Positions 52,433 to 61,351 of a stretch of DNA of 64,000 nucleotides are shown here, piece after piece. Below the pieces are notes generated by a model. That model worked only from the letters and a program-made list of their open reading frames with translations. It did no database searches and had not been told where the DNA came from. Numbering within the stretch: the first letter of the stretch is position 1; the number at the start of each line of letters is the position of its first letter. The stretch is taken from NCBI GenBank assembly GCA_036525185.1, contig DATDAW010000036.1, forward strand, positions 8,512 through 72,511. Direction: 5' to 3'. A program made the position numbers and the translations under genes. Origin of the DNA: DATDAW01 sp036525185 (GTDB taxonomy: Bacteria > Verrucomicrobiota > Verrucomicrobiia > Chthoniobacterales > DASVRZ01).

Positions 52433-53848
52433 TCATCGCGCTAGCCGCGGATTAACAAACAGATGCGCGCCGGAAATGGGATGTGTGTGGATCAGGCGCC
52501 AGGAGCGATCAATGGCAGCAGCATCCTTGTCGCTGAGCACGAGGAAATCAAACTGATCGATGTGCGAAGGGTTGAGACCGTCGGCAACCGGCGCCAGCCT
52601 GTTTGGGAAGCGGACGACCCTGTAGTACTCGAGCGCAGGCTGATACAGCCACTGTGACGCCGCGGTCGTCAATGGCCGATCGGTCGGCCATGCCGCCATC
52701 GTTTCCGCGATTACTCGCGACCCGGCATCGTATCGCCATGTTGTGTACGAGCGCAGCGTGAACTGCTCGATCGACGTCGCAATCAAGATGAGCAGCACGG
52801 CACTTCCCGTCACCGTCGCCCAACCCCGCGGAACCGATCGTGTGAGCGTGGCGACAGTCACAATGAAGAGTGGAATGAAGTAGAGGCCCGTTCGTCCCGC
52901 GGGGTAAGGCATGTGAAAAACCACCTGCGCCGCGATCAGCAGACCCAGCGTCGTCGCCCAAGTGACTGCGAGGAGTATTCCGCTGCGAAACAGCGCAACG
53001 CCCAGCACGACAGGGATCGCCAGCGTGAGGATGCGCTCAAACAGTCGGGCAGCGCTGGTCATGCTCCATGCGGTTGGATGGTGAGCGAGCGACATGGACA
53101 CGAGCGATGAGAGCGTCTCGCCGAGGGTGTCGGCTCCGAAGACGAAGTGCTCTCGCGTGGCGTGACTCAAAGGTACGACAATGACCGCAGCACACAGGAC
53201 TAGTCCTGGCAGCCAGAGCCACGTCACCAGCTCTCTGGGATGAAGTCGCGCCGGACGTGTCGTGAGCACGGCCGCCGATGCGCCTATTACGAGACCCACG
53301 GCGGGAAACAGAAACGCCAGATTTGCGGCCACACTGGCCCCAAGTGCCAGGGAGGCTGCGAGCCAGCCGCGCGTCCGCGGCGTATCGTCAACCAAATTCC
53401 GCTGCACCTGCAGCAGCGCGAACAGCCAGAAGAACAGGGCAAGGCCGTATCCTCGGGCGGCAGACAGGAAATCGAGGACCAACGGGTTCAGCGAGAGCGC
53501 TCCTGCCACGAGCACGAAGAGCAGCCCCGATCCGCCAACGAGCCTGGCAATCGCAAACACCACCCAGAGATAGCCTGCGGCGGCAAGCACCGTAGGCAAT
53601 CGGAGCGTAAACTCTGACGTGCCAAACGCGCGGGTCGTGACGCTGGCGAGGATACTGAAGAGCACGTGGTTGTTGGCGGTGTAGTGCATGAAGGGGTCGC
53701 CAAGAGAGTTCCCCACGAACATGAGGTAGGTGACTGCCTCGTCGTACACGATCGATTGCGTGGCTGCGCGGTAGATGTTCACGACGAAGACCACGGCGAG
53801 CAAGGTCGCCGCGATCGCCCCAAAAACCCTGGGTTGTCTGATCACCAC
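52433..53848 (-). CDS. GT-C type membrane glycosyltransferase-like protein
   Basis: About 471 residues with ten or more helices. The first external loop contains YDEAVTYLMF, the DE motif of GT39/ArnT-like glycosyltransferases, followed by ANNHVLFSILASVTTRAFGTSEFTLRLPTVLAA (landmarks NNH and RLP). A C-terminal periplasmic segment follows the last helix. It would transfer a sugar from a lipid carrier. GTG 53848 or 53845 are the likely starts; the longer open frame would overlap hisG. The sequence is GC-richer by eye than its neighbours, hinting at transfer. Confidence 0.68.
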   Translation of the reverse strand: MVIRQPRVFGAIAATLLAVVFVVNIYRAATQSIVYDEAVTYLMFVGNSLGDPFMHYTANNHVLFSILASVTTRAFGTSEFTLRLPTVLAAAGYLWVVFAIARLVGGSGLLFVLVAGALSLNPLVLDFLSAARGYGLALFFWLFALLQVQRNLVDDTPRTRGWLAASLALGASVAANLAFLFPAVGLVIGASAAVLTTRPARLHPRELVTWLWLPGLVLCAAVIVVPLSHATREHFVFGADTLGETLSSLVSMSLAHHPTAWSMTSAARLFERILTLAIPVVLGVALFRSGILLAVTWATTLGLLIAAQVVFHMPYPAGRTGLYFIPLFIVTVATLTRSVPRGWATVTGSAVLLILIATSIEQFTLRSYTTWRYDAGSRVIAETMAAWPTDRPLTTAASQWLYQPALEYYRVVRFPNRLAPVADGLNPSHIDQFDFLVLSDKDAAAIDRSWRLIHTHPISGAHLFVNPRLAR

Positions 53849-54017
53849 GACGGCATGGTGCCACAGAACGTCACACCTGCGCCACCATCCTTCTACATGC
53901 AGAGTGCAGGAGGAGTTCTTTTCCCCTGCTGCTTCTTTGTCAATTTTTCCGCTGGCGTTCCAGGCTAAACTGCGCTTTGGTCCACACCCCGCCAAAAGCG
54001 CACGACACACGAACGGA

Positions 54018-54902
54018 ATGACCGATCTCAAACAACATCTCAAAATTGGTTTGCCCTCCGGCAGTTTGCAGGAGGCCACTTTGGATTTGTTCGAAAAAGC
54101 CGGCTTTTCAATAACAGTCTCCAAGCGGAGCTACCGACCCGCCATCGATGATCCCGAGATCGTGATCCGGCTCCTGCGCGCGCAGGAAATCAGCCGGTAC
54201 GTCGAGGATGGATTCCTCGATTGCGGGCTCACGGGGCGGGATTGGACGGAGGAAAACGGCTCCGATGTCGAGGTCATCTGCTCGCTTCCGTATTCCAAGG
54301 CCACGGCAAATCCCACGCGCTGGGTGCTTGCCGTTCCGGAAGATTCCGCGATCCACACGGTGCAAGACTTGGAAGGGAAACGCATTGCCACGGAAGCGGT
54401 CGGGCTGACGAAAAAATTTCTCTCCAAACAGGGTGTGACCGCTCACGTCGAGTTCAGTTGGGGCGCGACGGAAGTCAAAGTGCCGGATCTGGTGGATGCC
54501 ATCGTCGATATCACCGAGACGGGATCGTCCTTGCGCGCCAATAAATTGCGCGTCCTGGAAACCTTGACTGAATCGTTCCCGCAAATCATCGCCAACAAAG
54601 CGGCCATGCTCGACCCGTGGAAAAAGGCGAAGCTGGACCGCGTCGTCCTCCTGCTTCAGGGTGCGCTCAACGCCCGGGACAAGGTTGGACTGAAGATGAA
54701 TATTGCGGAAAATCAGTTGAAAAATCTGCTTGCCGCTCTACCCTCGCTCCGGAATCCGACGGTCTCGCACCTGGCGCAGTCAGACTGGGTGGCCGTGGAG
54801 ACGGTGATCGACGAAAAAGTCGTTCGCGAAATCATCCCGCAGCTCAAGGCTCTGGGCGCGGAGGGGATCATCGAATATTCCCTGAACAAGCTGGTTTACT
54901 GA
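54018..54902 (+). CDS. hisG: ATP phosphoribosyltransferase, long form
   Basis: 294 residues, so the long form with a C-terminal ACT-like regulatory domain and no need for HisZ. LKIGLPSGSLQEATLDLF, the phosphoribosyl-site block DAIVDITETGSSLRAN and YSKATANPTRWVLAVPED are characteristic. The regulatory domain spans about residues 215-294 (SDWVAVETVIDEKVVREIIPQLKALGAEGIIEYSL). Catalyses the first step of histidine synthesis, feedback-inhibited by histidine. No other his genes are in the window. Confidence 0.95.
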   Translation: MTDLKQHLKIGLPSGSLQEATLDLFEKAGFSITVSKRSYRPAIDDPEIVIRLLRAQEISRYVEDGFLDCGLTGRDWTEENGSDVEVICSLPYSKATANPTRWVLAVPEDSAIHTVQDLEGKRIATEAVGLTKKFLSKQGVTAHVEFSWGATEVKVPDLVDAIVDITETGSSLRANKLRVLETLTESFPQIIANKAAMLDPWKKAKLDRVVLLLQGALNARDKVGLKMNIAENQLKNLLAALPSLRNPTVSHLAQSDWVAVETVIDEKVVREIIPQLKALGAEGIIEYSLNKLVY

Positions 54903-54974
54903 CCTGAACCGCCTTTTTCGCAACTCCGAAACCCTTCCAAATATTTAGCAGACACAAGACACAACCAACCTCGT

Positions 54975-55079
54975 ATGGGTTCACTCAAGAAAAGAAGAAA
55001 AGCCAAAATCGCAAAGCATAAGCGCCGGAAACGCATGAAAGAGAACCGGCACAAGAAGCGTTTGCGCTATAAGTCCTAG
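54975..55079 (+). CDS. AURKAIP1/COX24-type mini ribosomal protein
   Basis: 34 residues (MGSLKKRRKAKIAKHKRRK, then RMKENRHKKRLRYKS), over half Lys/Arg. The KKRRK.KI.KHKRRKR pattern matches the COX24_C/AURKAIP1 domain (DUF1713), related to mitochondrial mS38, seen as a stand-alone peptide in Bacteroidota and Verrucomicrobiota. Probably a small-subunit ribosomal component. Too short for most gene finders. It sits between hisG and the TPR gene. Confidence 0.85.
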   Translation: MGSLKKRRKAKIAKHKRRKRMKENRHKKRLRYKS

Positions 55080-55205
55080 GCGGTAAACTGTGGTCTCATG
55101 ACCCTTTCCAACCGCGGAACGCCGGCTACATCTCAAGGCGCTCCCGGTATCGGGCATTCCCGGCAAACCGCTTTTGTTACACAACGCCATCCTGCTCTGT
55201 CCACG

Positions 55206-57041
55206 ATGTTTCGGACGTACTCGCAGGTCGCCATTTTCATTGCCGCTGGACTCGCGTTCAGCGGCTTCTGGTCTTGGCCAGGGACCGTGTCGTCCGCTTT
55301 CGCGGCTGAGAAGACGCCGGTCAATTCCGGGAAAAAGGTCGCCCAACAACCGCAGAAAAACGTCGGGGTAGGCGACGTCACGCTCAGTTTCCAGTTCGAG
55401 AAGGCAAAAGGAGATCTCGTTCTCTCAAAGAACGCCGAACATTCGGCCGACGCCATGGCGAACTTTGTCCGGGGCCTCATGCATGAGGACGACGGCAACA
55501 TCAACGGTGCCCTCGATGCGTACGAAAAAGTCCTTTCGCTGGATCCTGCCGGAGCCGATCCCAAACTGGCGGCCCGAGTTGCCACCGAATACGCCCGGCG
55601 TGGCGATGTTGCCGAGGGAATCAGCCTGCTCAAAGACATCATCAAAGCCCAGCCGAAGGAGCCGCTTCCATACGTCACCGCTGCATTTTTGTATCTCCGG
55701 CAGCTAAACAAGCCTGATCTTGCGGAAAAATACGCCCGGCTGGCGGTCGAAGTCGCGCCTTACGATCTGCGTTCCCAGCAGGCCCTTTTTTCCGTGCTCG
55801 ACGCACAGGGCGACTCGATTCTAGCCGAAAAAGCACTCGACGAAGCGGCCAAACTCGACAGCGAAAACGCCGATTTTTGGTTTGGCCTCGGCGATCTGTA
55901 TCTGCGGATCTACGCGCGAGACAATACTGAGGACCGGATGACCGTCGCGGAGCGCGCCAAAGTCGCCGCGGTCTACCAGAAAGCGCTTGCCCACGGTGAA
56001 AACAATCCCATCGTCCTGAGCCGGGTCGCGGATTTCTACAGCAAAACCGGCGACATCCAGACTGCCATCCCGCTGTATTTGAGAGCGATCGCCGAGAACA
56101 GCGGAGCTTCTGAATCCTTGCAGACGGATGTGCGCGAGCGGCTTGCGCAAGTGTTTCTTAACCAGGGCAAACGCAGGGAAGCCATCGAAATGCTCGAAGG
56201 TTTGGTAAAACTCAACCCTCTGAAAACGGAAGCCTACCTCCTCCTGGGCGAGATTTACGAGAGTTCGAAGGAGTACGAATCGGCTTTGGCCAATTATCAG
56301 CAAGCCCTGCTCACCAAACAGAGCGATCCGCGCGCCTACCTGCTCGTCGCGCGCACCGCGCTGCGTCTGAAGCGTCCGCTCGACGCCATCAAGACCCTGC
56401 TCGATGCGCGCAGCCGGTTCGCGTCCCCAGAAATCACCACGTGGCTGGCGATTTCCTATAGTCAGGCCGACAAATTGCAGGAATCCCTCACGACCTTCGA
56501 GGAAGCCATCCAGGAATCGAAAAATTACGACCAGGATATCCTCAACTCGAATTTCTATCTGAGTTACGCGGAGGCAGCCCAAAAGGCCGGACTGTACGAC
56601 AAGACCGTGTCACTCATTCGCAAATCCATCGACATGGATCCTTCGAATGCGCATCAAGGGCAGAATTTTCTCGGTTATTTCTGGGTGGACCGCGGGGAAA
56701 ATCTCGAGGAAGGCGCGGAGTTGATCCGCCAGGCGCTTGCGGTTGAGCCGGACAACGGTGCCTACATCGACAGCCTCGGCTGGTATTATTACAAAAAAGG
56801 GAATTACGACGAGGCATTGAGGGAACTGCTACGGGCTGCCGAACATTTGCCCGAGGAAGATGCCGTCGTTTACGACCACATCGGCGATACGTATCTCAAA
56901 AAAAACCAACTGCCTGAGGCCATGGATTACTGGCAACGCGCGCTTCGCCTCGACCCGAAAAACAAAACCATCGCGGGCAAAATCGACGCGCATAACGAGA
57001 AGGTCACCGTCAATAAACCCGCACCCGGCGGGAAGAAGTAG
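55206..57041 (+). CDS. exported TPR-repeat protein
   Basis: About 611 residues: signal peptide (SQVAIFIAAGLAFSG region, to about residue 35), then at least ten TPR-like helical pairs. Clear repeats include GNINGALDAYEKVLSLDP, GDIQTAIPLYLRAIAEN, KEYESALANYQQALLTK, GAYIDSLGWYYYKKGNYDEALRELLRAAEHL and HIGDTYLKKNQLPEAMDYWQRALRLDP. A protein-protein scaffold outside the cytoplasm, possibly for an envelope or exopolysaccharide machine. ATG 55206 is chosen for the signal peptide; ATG 55098 is in frame. Confidence 0.88.
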   Translation: MFRTYSQVAIFIAAGLAFSGFWSWPGTVSSAFAAEKTPVNSGKKVAQQPQKNVGVGDVTLSFQFEKAKGDLVLSKNAEHSADAMANFVRGLMHEDDGNINGALDAYEKVLSLDPAGADPKLAARVATEYARRGDVAEGISLLKDIIKAQPKEPLPYVTAAFLYLRQLNKPDLAEKYARLAVEVAPYDLRSQQALFSVLDAQGDSILAEKALDEAAKLDSENADFWFGLGDLYLRIYARDNTEDRMTVAERAKVAAVYQKALAHGENNPIVLSRVADFYSKTGDIQTAIPLYLRAIAENSGASESLQTDVRERLAQVFLNQGKRREAIEMLEGLVKLNPLKTEAYLLLGEIYESSKEYESALANYQQALLTKQSDPRAYLLVARTALRLKRPLDAIKTLLDARSRFASPEITTWLAISYSQADKLQESLTTFEEAIQESKNYDQDILNSNFYLSYAEAAQKAGLYDKTVSLIRKSIDMDPSNAHQGQNFLGYFWVDRGENLEEGAELIRQALAVEPDNGAYIDSLGWYYYKKGNYDEALRELLRAAEHLPEEDAVVYDHIGDTYLKKNQLPEAMDYWQRALRLDPKNKTIAGKIDAHNEKVTVNKPAPGGKK

Positions 57042-57352
57042 GGGGAGAGGTGATAGGTGAGAGGGGAATGGGGAACAGCGCGGGTGAAGGCGTGAAACGA
57101 CTGAGCCGCAATCCGTCCCTGGTTATTCGCAATTCGCCATTCGCCACAGCCCCAAGGCGCGTTTCATTGCCGGCCCAGGGCAACGCCCTGGGGTAGGGGC
57201 ATCAGACCATCCCGAGCGGCAGAAACGTTGGATTCAGACACCGCAAATGCGCCGTAGGCCGCCTCGACGGATACGGCGGATGGTCCGTCGTTTTCTCGCC
57301 ATCACTCACCCCCGCTCGCCGTTTCCCCTTTCCCCTTTCCCCATTTCCCCAT
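57042..57352. repeat. 311-base gap of mixed word repeats
   Basis: Contains GGTGATAGGTGAGAGGGG and GAATGGGGAA (57050-57076) mirrored at the other end by CCCTTTCCCC and CATTTCCCC (about 57325-57350), a TTCGCAATTCGCCATTCGCC tract (57126-57145) and the hairpin CCCAGGGC-aac-GCCCTGGG (57174-57192). No gene is seen. Confidence 0.6.
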
Positions 57353-58060
57353 TCACGAATCATTACCACCCCTGGAATCCGCCTTCCGCTCCGCTTTCGT
57401 TAGGGCGTCGATGAGAAGCGTGATTTCCCCCTTCGGCGGATGAGCCTCATAATGGGCGAGCAACGTGGCGGCTGTCCCCTGGCGAAATTCCTCGAATTGC
57501 TTCGTGAGTTCCCTCGCCACACAGATGCGGCGATTCGGCGCGATCCGGCTCAACACTTCGAGCGATTTCAAAAGACGGTAAGGGGACTCGAAAAAAATCG
57601 TCGTGCTTTCCCGGTCTGCAGCCCGCCGCAATTCACGCTCGCGCTGCCCGCTTTTCACCGGCAAAAAGCCGCTGAACGTCCACTCTGCCGTGTCAAAACC
57701 CGATCCTGCCAACGCCACGAGCACGGCTGACGGCCCGGGAATAATCGAATACGGCAGCCCATTCTCAATGCATGCCGCGACAAGCCGCCGTCCCGGGTCG
57801 GACACCGACGGCATCCCTGCATCGGTAATGAGCGCCACTTTTACCCCGTCGCGCATTCGAGTAATAAGATCCGCAGTCCGACTGGCTTCATTATGCTCGT
57901 GGTAACTCACCAGCGGCTTGGAAATCCCGTGCCGTTGCAGCAACCGCAGAGAATGACGTGTGTCCTCGGCAGCAATCACATCCACATCGCGCAGGGTTTG
58001 CAGCGCGCGCAGCGTGATATCCTCCAGATTGCCAATGGGCGTCCCGACGACGTAGAGCAT
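57353..58060 (-). CDS. rsmI: 16S rRNA (cytidine1402-2'-O)-methyltransferase
   Basis: 235 residues. LYVVGTPIGNLEDITLRALQTL is the RsmI start; AEDTRHSLRLLQRHGI, ALITDAGMPSVSDPG and PGPSAVLVALAGSGF are SAM-binding and catalytic blocks of this tetrapyrrole-methylase-fold family. EFRQGTAATLLAHYEAHPPKGEITLLI ends it. Methylates C1402 in the ribosomal decoding centre. Follows xdhC on the same strand across a TTATCGG repeat. Confidence 0.94.
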   Translation of the reverse strand: MLYVVGTPIGNLEDITLRALQTLRDVDVIAAEDTRHSLRLLQRHGISKPLVSYHEHNEASRTADLITRMRDGVKVALITDAGMPSVSDPGRRLVAACIENGLPYSIIPGPSAVLVALAGSGFDTAEWTFSGFLPVKSGQRERELRRAADRESTTIFFESPYRLLKSLEVLSRIAPNRRICVARELTKQFEEFRQGTAATLLAHYEAHPPKGEITLLIDALTKAERKADSRGGNDS

Positions 58061-58070
58061 GGTTGTTGTT

Positions 58071-58160
58071 AACGGTTATCGGTTATCGGTTATCGGTTAT
58101 CAGTTATCAGGGAGTTATCGGTTTAACCATTAACCATTAACGGATAACCGATAACCGTTA
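58071..58160. repeat. GGTTATC tandem-word inverted repeat
   Basis: Four or five copies of GGTTATC run from 58074, then CAGTTATC and AGTTATCGG; the right side (58125-58160) has AACCATTAACCATTAACGG and GATAACCGATAACCG, the inverted words. The right arm supplies the xdhC stop codon. The clearest example of the tandem-word design in the window. Confidence 0.85.
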
Positions 58161-58967
58161 GCCAATCTTCAAGTGTTTCCCCGAAGCGCCCCGCAGCACC
58201 TGGAGGATTTCGGCAACAACGCTTACGGCGATTTCCGCAGGCGATTCCGCAGCGATGTCGAGACCGATCGGAGCAAAAACACGCTCCAGCCCGGATCGAT
58301 CAATGCCTGCGGCAGCGAGTTCATCATAAACGCGCCGCACTTTCCGCCGGCTGCCGATCATGCCGATGTAACCGATTTCCGGATACTCCAACGCCGCCGC
58401 AAGCGCTTCCCGGTCCATTAGAAAATTCCGGCTCACCATCACCAGCGCGTCCTTCGCGCCCCAGATTCTGGACCGCACAAATTCCGCCGGCGTAACCCCG
58501 CTCACCGTCCGGATGGAGGATGTGTAATAGGGTTCACCCAGCAATTCCTTCCGATCGTCCGCCACGCTCACGGCGAATCCGCATTTCGCGGCCAGCTCCG
58601 CGATCGCCTGTGCGCAATGCCCTGCGCCGACGATTCCGAGATGTGGCGCAGCGCTCTGCGGCTCGATGAAAACCGTCACTTCGCCGCCGCAAATCGCTCC
58701 GAATGAATCCGGTCGATCCTCCCGCAGGGTGAATGTTTTCAGGACCGGCTCTCCGTCGCGTATTGCCTCCATCGCGGTTTCGATCACCAACGACTCGAAT
58801 TTTCCGCCGCCGATTGTCCCCGAAATCGTTCCTTCCGGGTAAACAATCATTTTCGCTCCGGTCTTCCGCGGAACCGAACCCTGCACACGTGCGACGGTAA
58901 CCAGCGCGCAGCTGGCCCCGCGGTTGCGGGCCTCCATCAATTCATCCAAAAGGGAGCGGCCAGACAT
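58158..58967 (-). CDS. XdhC/CoxI family molybdoenzyme maturation protein
   Basis: 269 residues. N-terminal XdhC domain (VARVQGSVPRKTGAKMIVYPEG, GTIGGGKFESLVIETA, CGGEVTVFIEP) and C-terminal Rossmann domain (LGIVGAGHCAQAIAELAAKCGF). PAEIAVSVVAEILQVLRG is the conserved tail. It binds molybdenum cofactor and helps sulfurate and insert it in xanthine-dehydrogenase-type enzymes. No such enzyme is encoded in this window. Its stop codon lies in the repeat arm. Confidence 0.9.
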   Translation of the reverse strand: MSGRSLLDELMEARNRGASCALVTVARVQGSVPRKTGAKMIVYPEGTISGTIGGGKFESLVIETAMEAIRDGEPVLKTFTLREDRPDSFGAICGGEVTVFIEPQSAAPHLGIVGAGHCAQAIAELAAKCGFAVSVADDRKELLGEPYYTSSIRTVSGVTPAEFVRSRIWGAKDALVMVSRNFLMDREALAAALEYPEIGYIGMIGSRRKVRRVYDELAAAGIDRSGLERVFAPIGLDIAAESPAEIAVSVVAEILQVLRGASGKHLKIG

Positions 58968-59002
58968 TTGATTGCGGATGTTATTTTCTTTTTTGATTGA
59001 GG

Positions 59003-59157
59003 ATTAACCACCAGGATACCAAGACACCAAGGTTTTTAGGGTGCAAAGAAGTTCGCAGGGAGGGAGTTCGTCTGGTTTTGGGGGTCAAGACGTCTAGAGT
59101 TTCATCGATCATTAATTCACGGTTTCGCTTGGTGTTCCGGGTGTCTTGGTGGTTAAT
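59003..59157. repeat. CACCAAG-word inverted repeat before the GntR-LacI gene
   Basis: Arms of about 30 bases: ATTAACCACCAGGATACC and AAGACACCAAGG (59003-59032) against CTTGGTGTTCC and GGGTGTCTTGGTGGTTAAT (59128-59157). The outer 13 bases pair without mismatch. It lies between divergent xdhC and the regulator gene. Confidence 0.8.
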
Positions 59158-59231
59158 CGGTTCCCTGGGTTGGGCAGAAAACGTCCTTTCGCCTTGCCAG
59201 ATTTCTGTTATTATTATACGCATTCAGTCCC

Positions 59232-60359
59232 ATGTCTGACGAACCTTCCCCGTCTTTGTTATTGCTGGAGAAAGCGTTTGCGCGTCCGACCGATGGCCAG
59301 CTGCCATTGCACGCAAAAGTCCATCGCGGGTTGCGGTATGCCATCGAGAACTTTTTCGAAGATGGCCAGCGTTTCTTTACCGAAAAAGAGCTCATCGATA
59401 ACCTGAAAGTCTCTCAGGTGACTGTCCGCCGTGCCGTGTACGATCTCGTGCGTGAAGGTCTGCTCGAGCGGCGCGTGGCCAAAGGCAGTTTTGTCCGTAA
59501 ACGTCCTGGCGGCCGCAGTGACGTCTTTGAAGTTGCCGTCCATTTGGCGGATTGGGATTCGTCGTTCCTGAGTCAGACTCTGCGCCAGGTGCTCGGCTCC
59601 TGCAGCTCGAAACGGCTGTCTCCGAAAGTTTTTTACTCGCGTCAATCGGGCGCAATGCTCAGTCAGGAAGGCGATTCGTGGAATCACGCGGATGTTTCCG
59701 CCGCAATCCTCATTGCGACTCCCACGGATCTCGCCTCGGAACTGTGCCGCCTTTACGAATCGGACGGCAAACCTGTTGTTGCCATCGACAACCGCCCCCC
59801 CAGCGAAACGGCGCATTTTGTCGGCACCGACAACCTCGCCACGACCCGACTGGGCCTCGATCATCTCACGGAACTGGGGCACGAACGGATTTGCCTGCTG
59901 TTGAACGAGCCCGAGGCGCACGAAAACGTCCGGCTGCGCGAGAAATATTTCGAAGAAGAATGCCGCCAACGGAATCTCGCCGGCTGGCACATTGTGCATT
60001 GCGGCACCAAGTTCTGGGAAAATTCGTACACCAAAGCGTATGAGATCATGCCGAAGGTGATGGCACTCGATCCGGCGCCGACGGCGATATTTGCGTTTGA
60101 CGATGCGGGCGCGTGGGCGGTGCTCAAATGGTGCTCCTTGAATGGGGTCAAAGTACCAGAACAACTTTCCGTGCTCGGCTTTGCCAATGATAAACCCAGC
60201 GCCTTCGTGCATCCGGCCCTGACGACGATCGCGCATCCCATTGTGGAACTCGCAGCCACGGCCGTGGACCTGCTCACACTGGCGCCATCAACTCGTCAGG
60301 TGCGCCTGCTCAAGCCCAGCCTCGTAGTCCGCGAAAGCACCGGTCCGGTTCCATCCTGA
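59232..60359 (+). CDS. GntR-LacI hybrid transcriptional regulator
   Basis: 375 residues. N-terminal GntR winged helix (LHAKVHRGLRYAIENFFEDG, FTEKELIDNLKVSQVTVRRAVYDLVREGLLERRVAKGSFVRK) joined to a LacI/periplasmic-binding-type ligand domain (VVAIDNRPPSETAHFVGTDN, TRLGLDHLTELGHERICLL, PTAIFAFDDAGAWAVLKW, TTIAHPIVELAATAVDLL). The same layout as AraR; probably a sugar-responsive repressor. Targets are unknown: the next gene downstream is the PEP-CTERM protein 1 kb away. Confidence 0.88.
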   Translation: MSDEPSPSLLLLEKAFARPTDGQLPLHAKVHRGLRYAIENFFEDGQRFFTEKELIDNLKVSQVTVRRAVYDLVREGLLERRVAKGSFVRKRPGGRSDVFEVAVHLADWDSSFLSQTLRQVLGSCSSKRLSPKVFYSRQSGAMLSQEGDSWNHADVSAAILIATPTDLASELCRLYESDGKPVVAIDNRPPSETAHFVGTDNLATTRLGLDHLTELGHERICLLLNEPEAHENVRLREKYFEEECRQRNLAGWHIVHCGTKFWENSYTKAYEIMPKVMALDPAPTAIFAFDDAGAWAVLKWCSLNGVKVPEQLSVLGFANDKPSAFVHPALTTIAHPIVELAATAVDLLTLAPSTRQVRLLKPSLVVRESTGPVPS

Positions 60360-60379
60360 AGAACACCCTCTTCAGCCTT

Positions 60380-60560
60380 ACTCTTGCTGTTGCTCTTATT
60401 CTTGCTCTGAGCTCGAAAACCTCCCACTGGTGAATGGTGAGAGGTGAACGGCGAATAGTGAGAGGAAGCGGAGGCTTTCCAGCCTGCTTGGTGGCAAGGC
60501 GGCCACCAAGGTATCTGAAGTATCGGTCATTCTTTTTGTGTTCCTTGCGCTCTCTGCGGT
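60380..60560. repeat. cluster of CTCTTG, hairpin and GCAAAGA-type words
   Basis: ACTCTTGCTGTTGCTC and TTATTCTTGCTCTGAG (60380-60411) form a CTCTTG-word tract. CTTGGTGG-caaggcgg-CCACCAAG (60487-60510) is a perfect eight-base-stem hairpin. CTTTTTGTGTTCC and TTGCGCTCTCTGCGG (60532-60559) is one arm of the GCAAAGA family. A GGTGAATGGTGAGAGGTGAA tract lies between (60431-60450). No gene is seen in 60360-61351. Confidence 0.6.
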
Positions 60561-60685
60561 TACTTGAATCGTATTTTTTGAGGTAACGACTATTTGGCAG
60601 CGGAGGGAATTGGCGGAATCGGCTGGCAACCTAACCTCGTTGTTCTTTCTTGCTGCCGTGGCGGTTAGTCCCCGGTGTAGCCTGG

Positions 60686-61190
60686 CGTGGACGCACCGTC
60701 GGCGCTCTCTATCCGAGCGATCCCGCCGCGGTGGGACAATCGCCCCAGTCCTCCTCTTATTCTGGCGCGACCTCGACGATCCTTCCCGCCGTGGCGGGAC
60801 CACAGCCCCAACGGCACGTGCCAGCCCCAGCCCATAGCAACCCCCTGGGAACAATCGCCACCCGCATGGAGCCCTGAAGGAGAGACCTAACTAATCGGCT
60901 TCCCAAACCGCCGGATAACTGAGTCGCGGTACGGATTGGAATGCCCATTCAGGGCTAATCGATATATAACAACACCGGGTAAACCCAGCGCGTTGCCCTG
61001 GGCTTCGGCTGTGACGCGCCGTTGGCGCTATCGACCGGTTCCGCAACTGGGAATCGGCAATCTGCAAGGCACGATTCGTCCGGCGGTGGCGGAACCCCAG
61101 CCCCAACGGGACGCTCCGGCCCCAGCCCGGGGCAACGCCCTGGGAACAATCGTCCCCGAGCGTTGAGCCTTGAAGGAGTGAAATAAATCA
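60686..61190. repeat. two diverged copies of a ~200-base repeat unit
   Basis: Copy A (about 60686-60895) and copy B (about 61010-61190) share in the same order: GACGC(A)CCGT(T)GGCGCT, a GGCGG/CGTGGCGG block, CAGCCCCAACGG, a CCAGCCC...GCAAC...CCCTGGGAACAATCG block and GAGCC(C)TTGAAGGAG at the end. The CCTGGG block is a hairpin related to 57174-57192. Function unknown; the pattern resembles multi-copy intergenic units of environmental PVC genomes. Confidence 0.6.
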
Positions 61191-61272
61191 CAAATCCTAA
61201 CGCTTCGTTCCTCGCGCTGGAAAAAAAATCTAACGTCGGCGACAAAAAATCATTTACAGAACGGGGCCGATA

Positions 61273-61288
61273 TGGCAACAAGCATGCA
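61273..61288 (+). promoter_or_regulatory. candidate sigma-54 promoter of the PEP-CTERM gene
   Basis: TGGCAACAAGCATGCA places GG of -24 and GC of -12 with exact RpoN spacing (consensus TGGCAC-N5-TTGC). It lies 64-79 bases before the ATG at 61352. rpoN is present at 32663-34066. PEP-CTERM genes in other bacteria are often tied to RpoN-dependent regulators, which supports but does not prove the call. Confidence 0.5.
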
Positions 61289-61351
61289 TTCTTAGAAGTA
61301 AGTAGCTTGTAAATCACGTCATTCGTCCTCCCCCCAATCTGTTCCTCCCCT

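Noticed and set aside
58071..58160. TTATCGG array considered as a CRISPR array
   Set aside because: Words are 7 bases, adjacent with no unique spacers, and are mirrored; no cas genes are near.
60396..60854. 152-codon minus-strand frame as a basic protein gene
   Set aside because: It is composed of repeat-unit sequence and low-complexity Arg/Pro residues with no domain.
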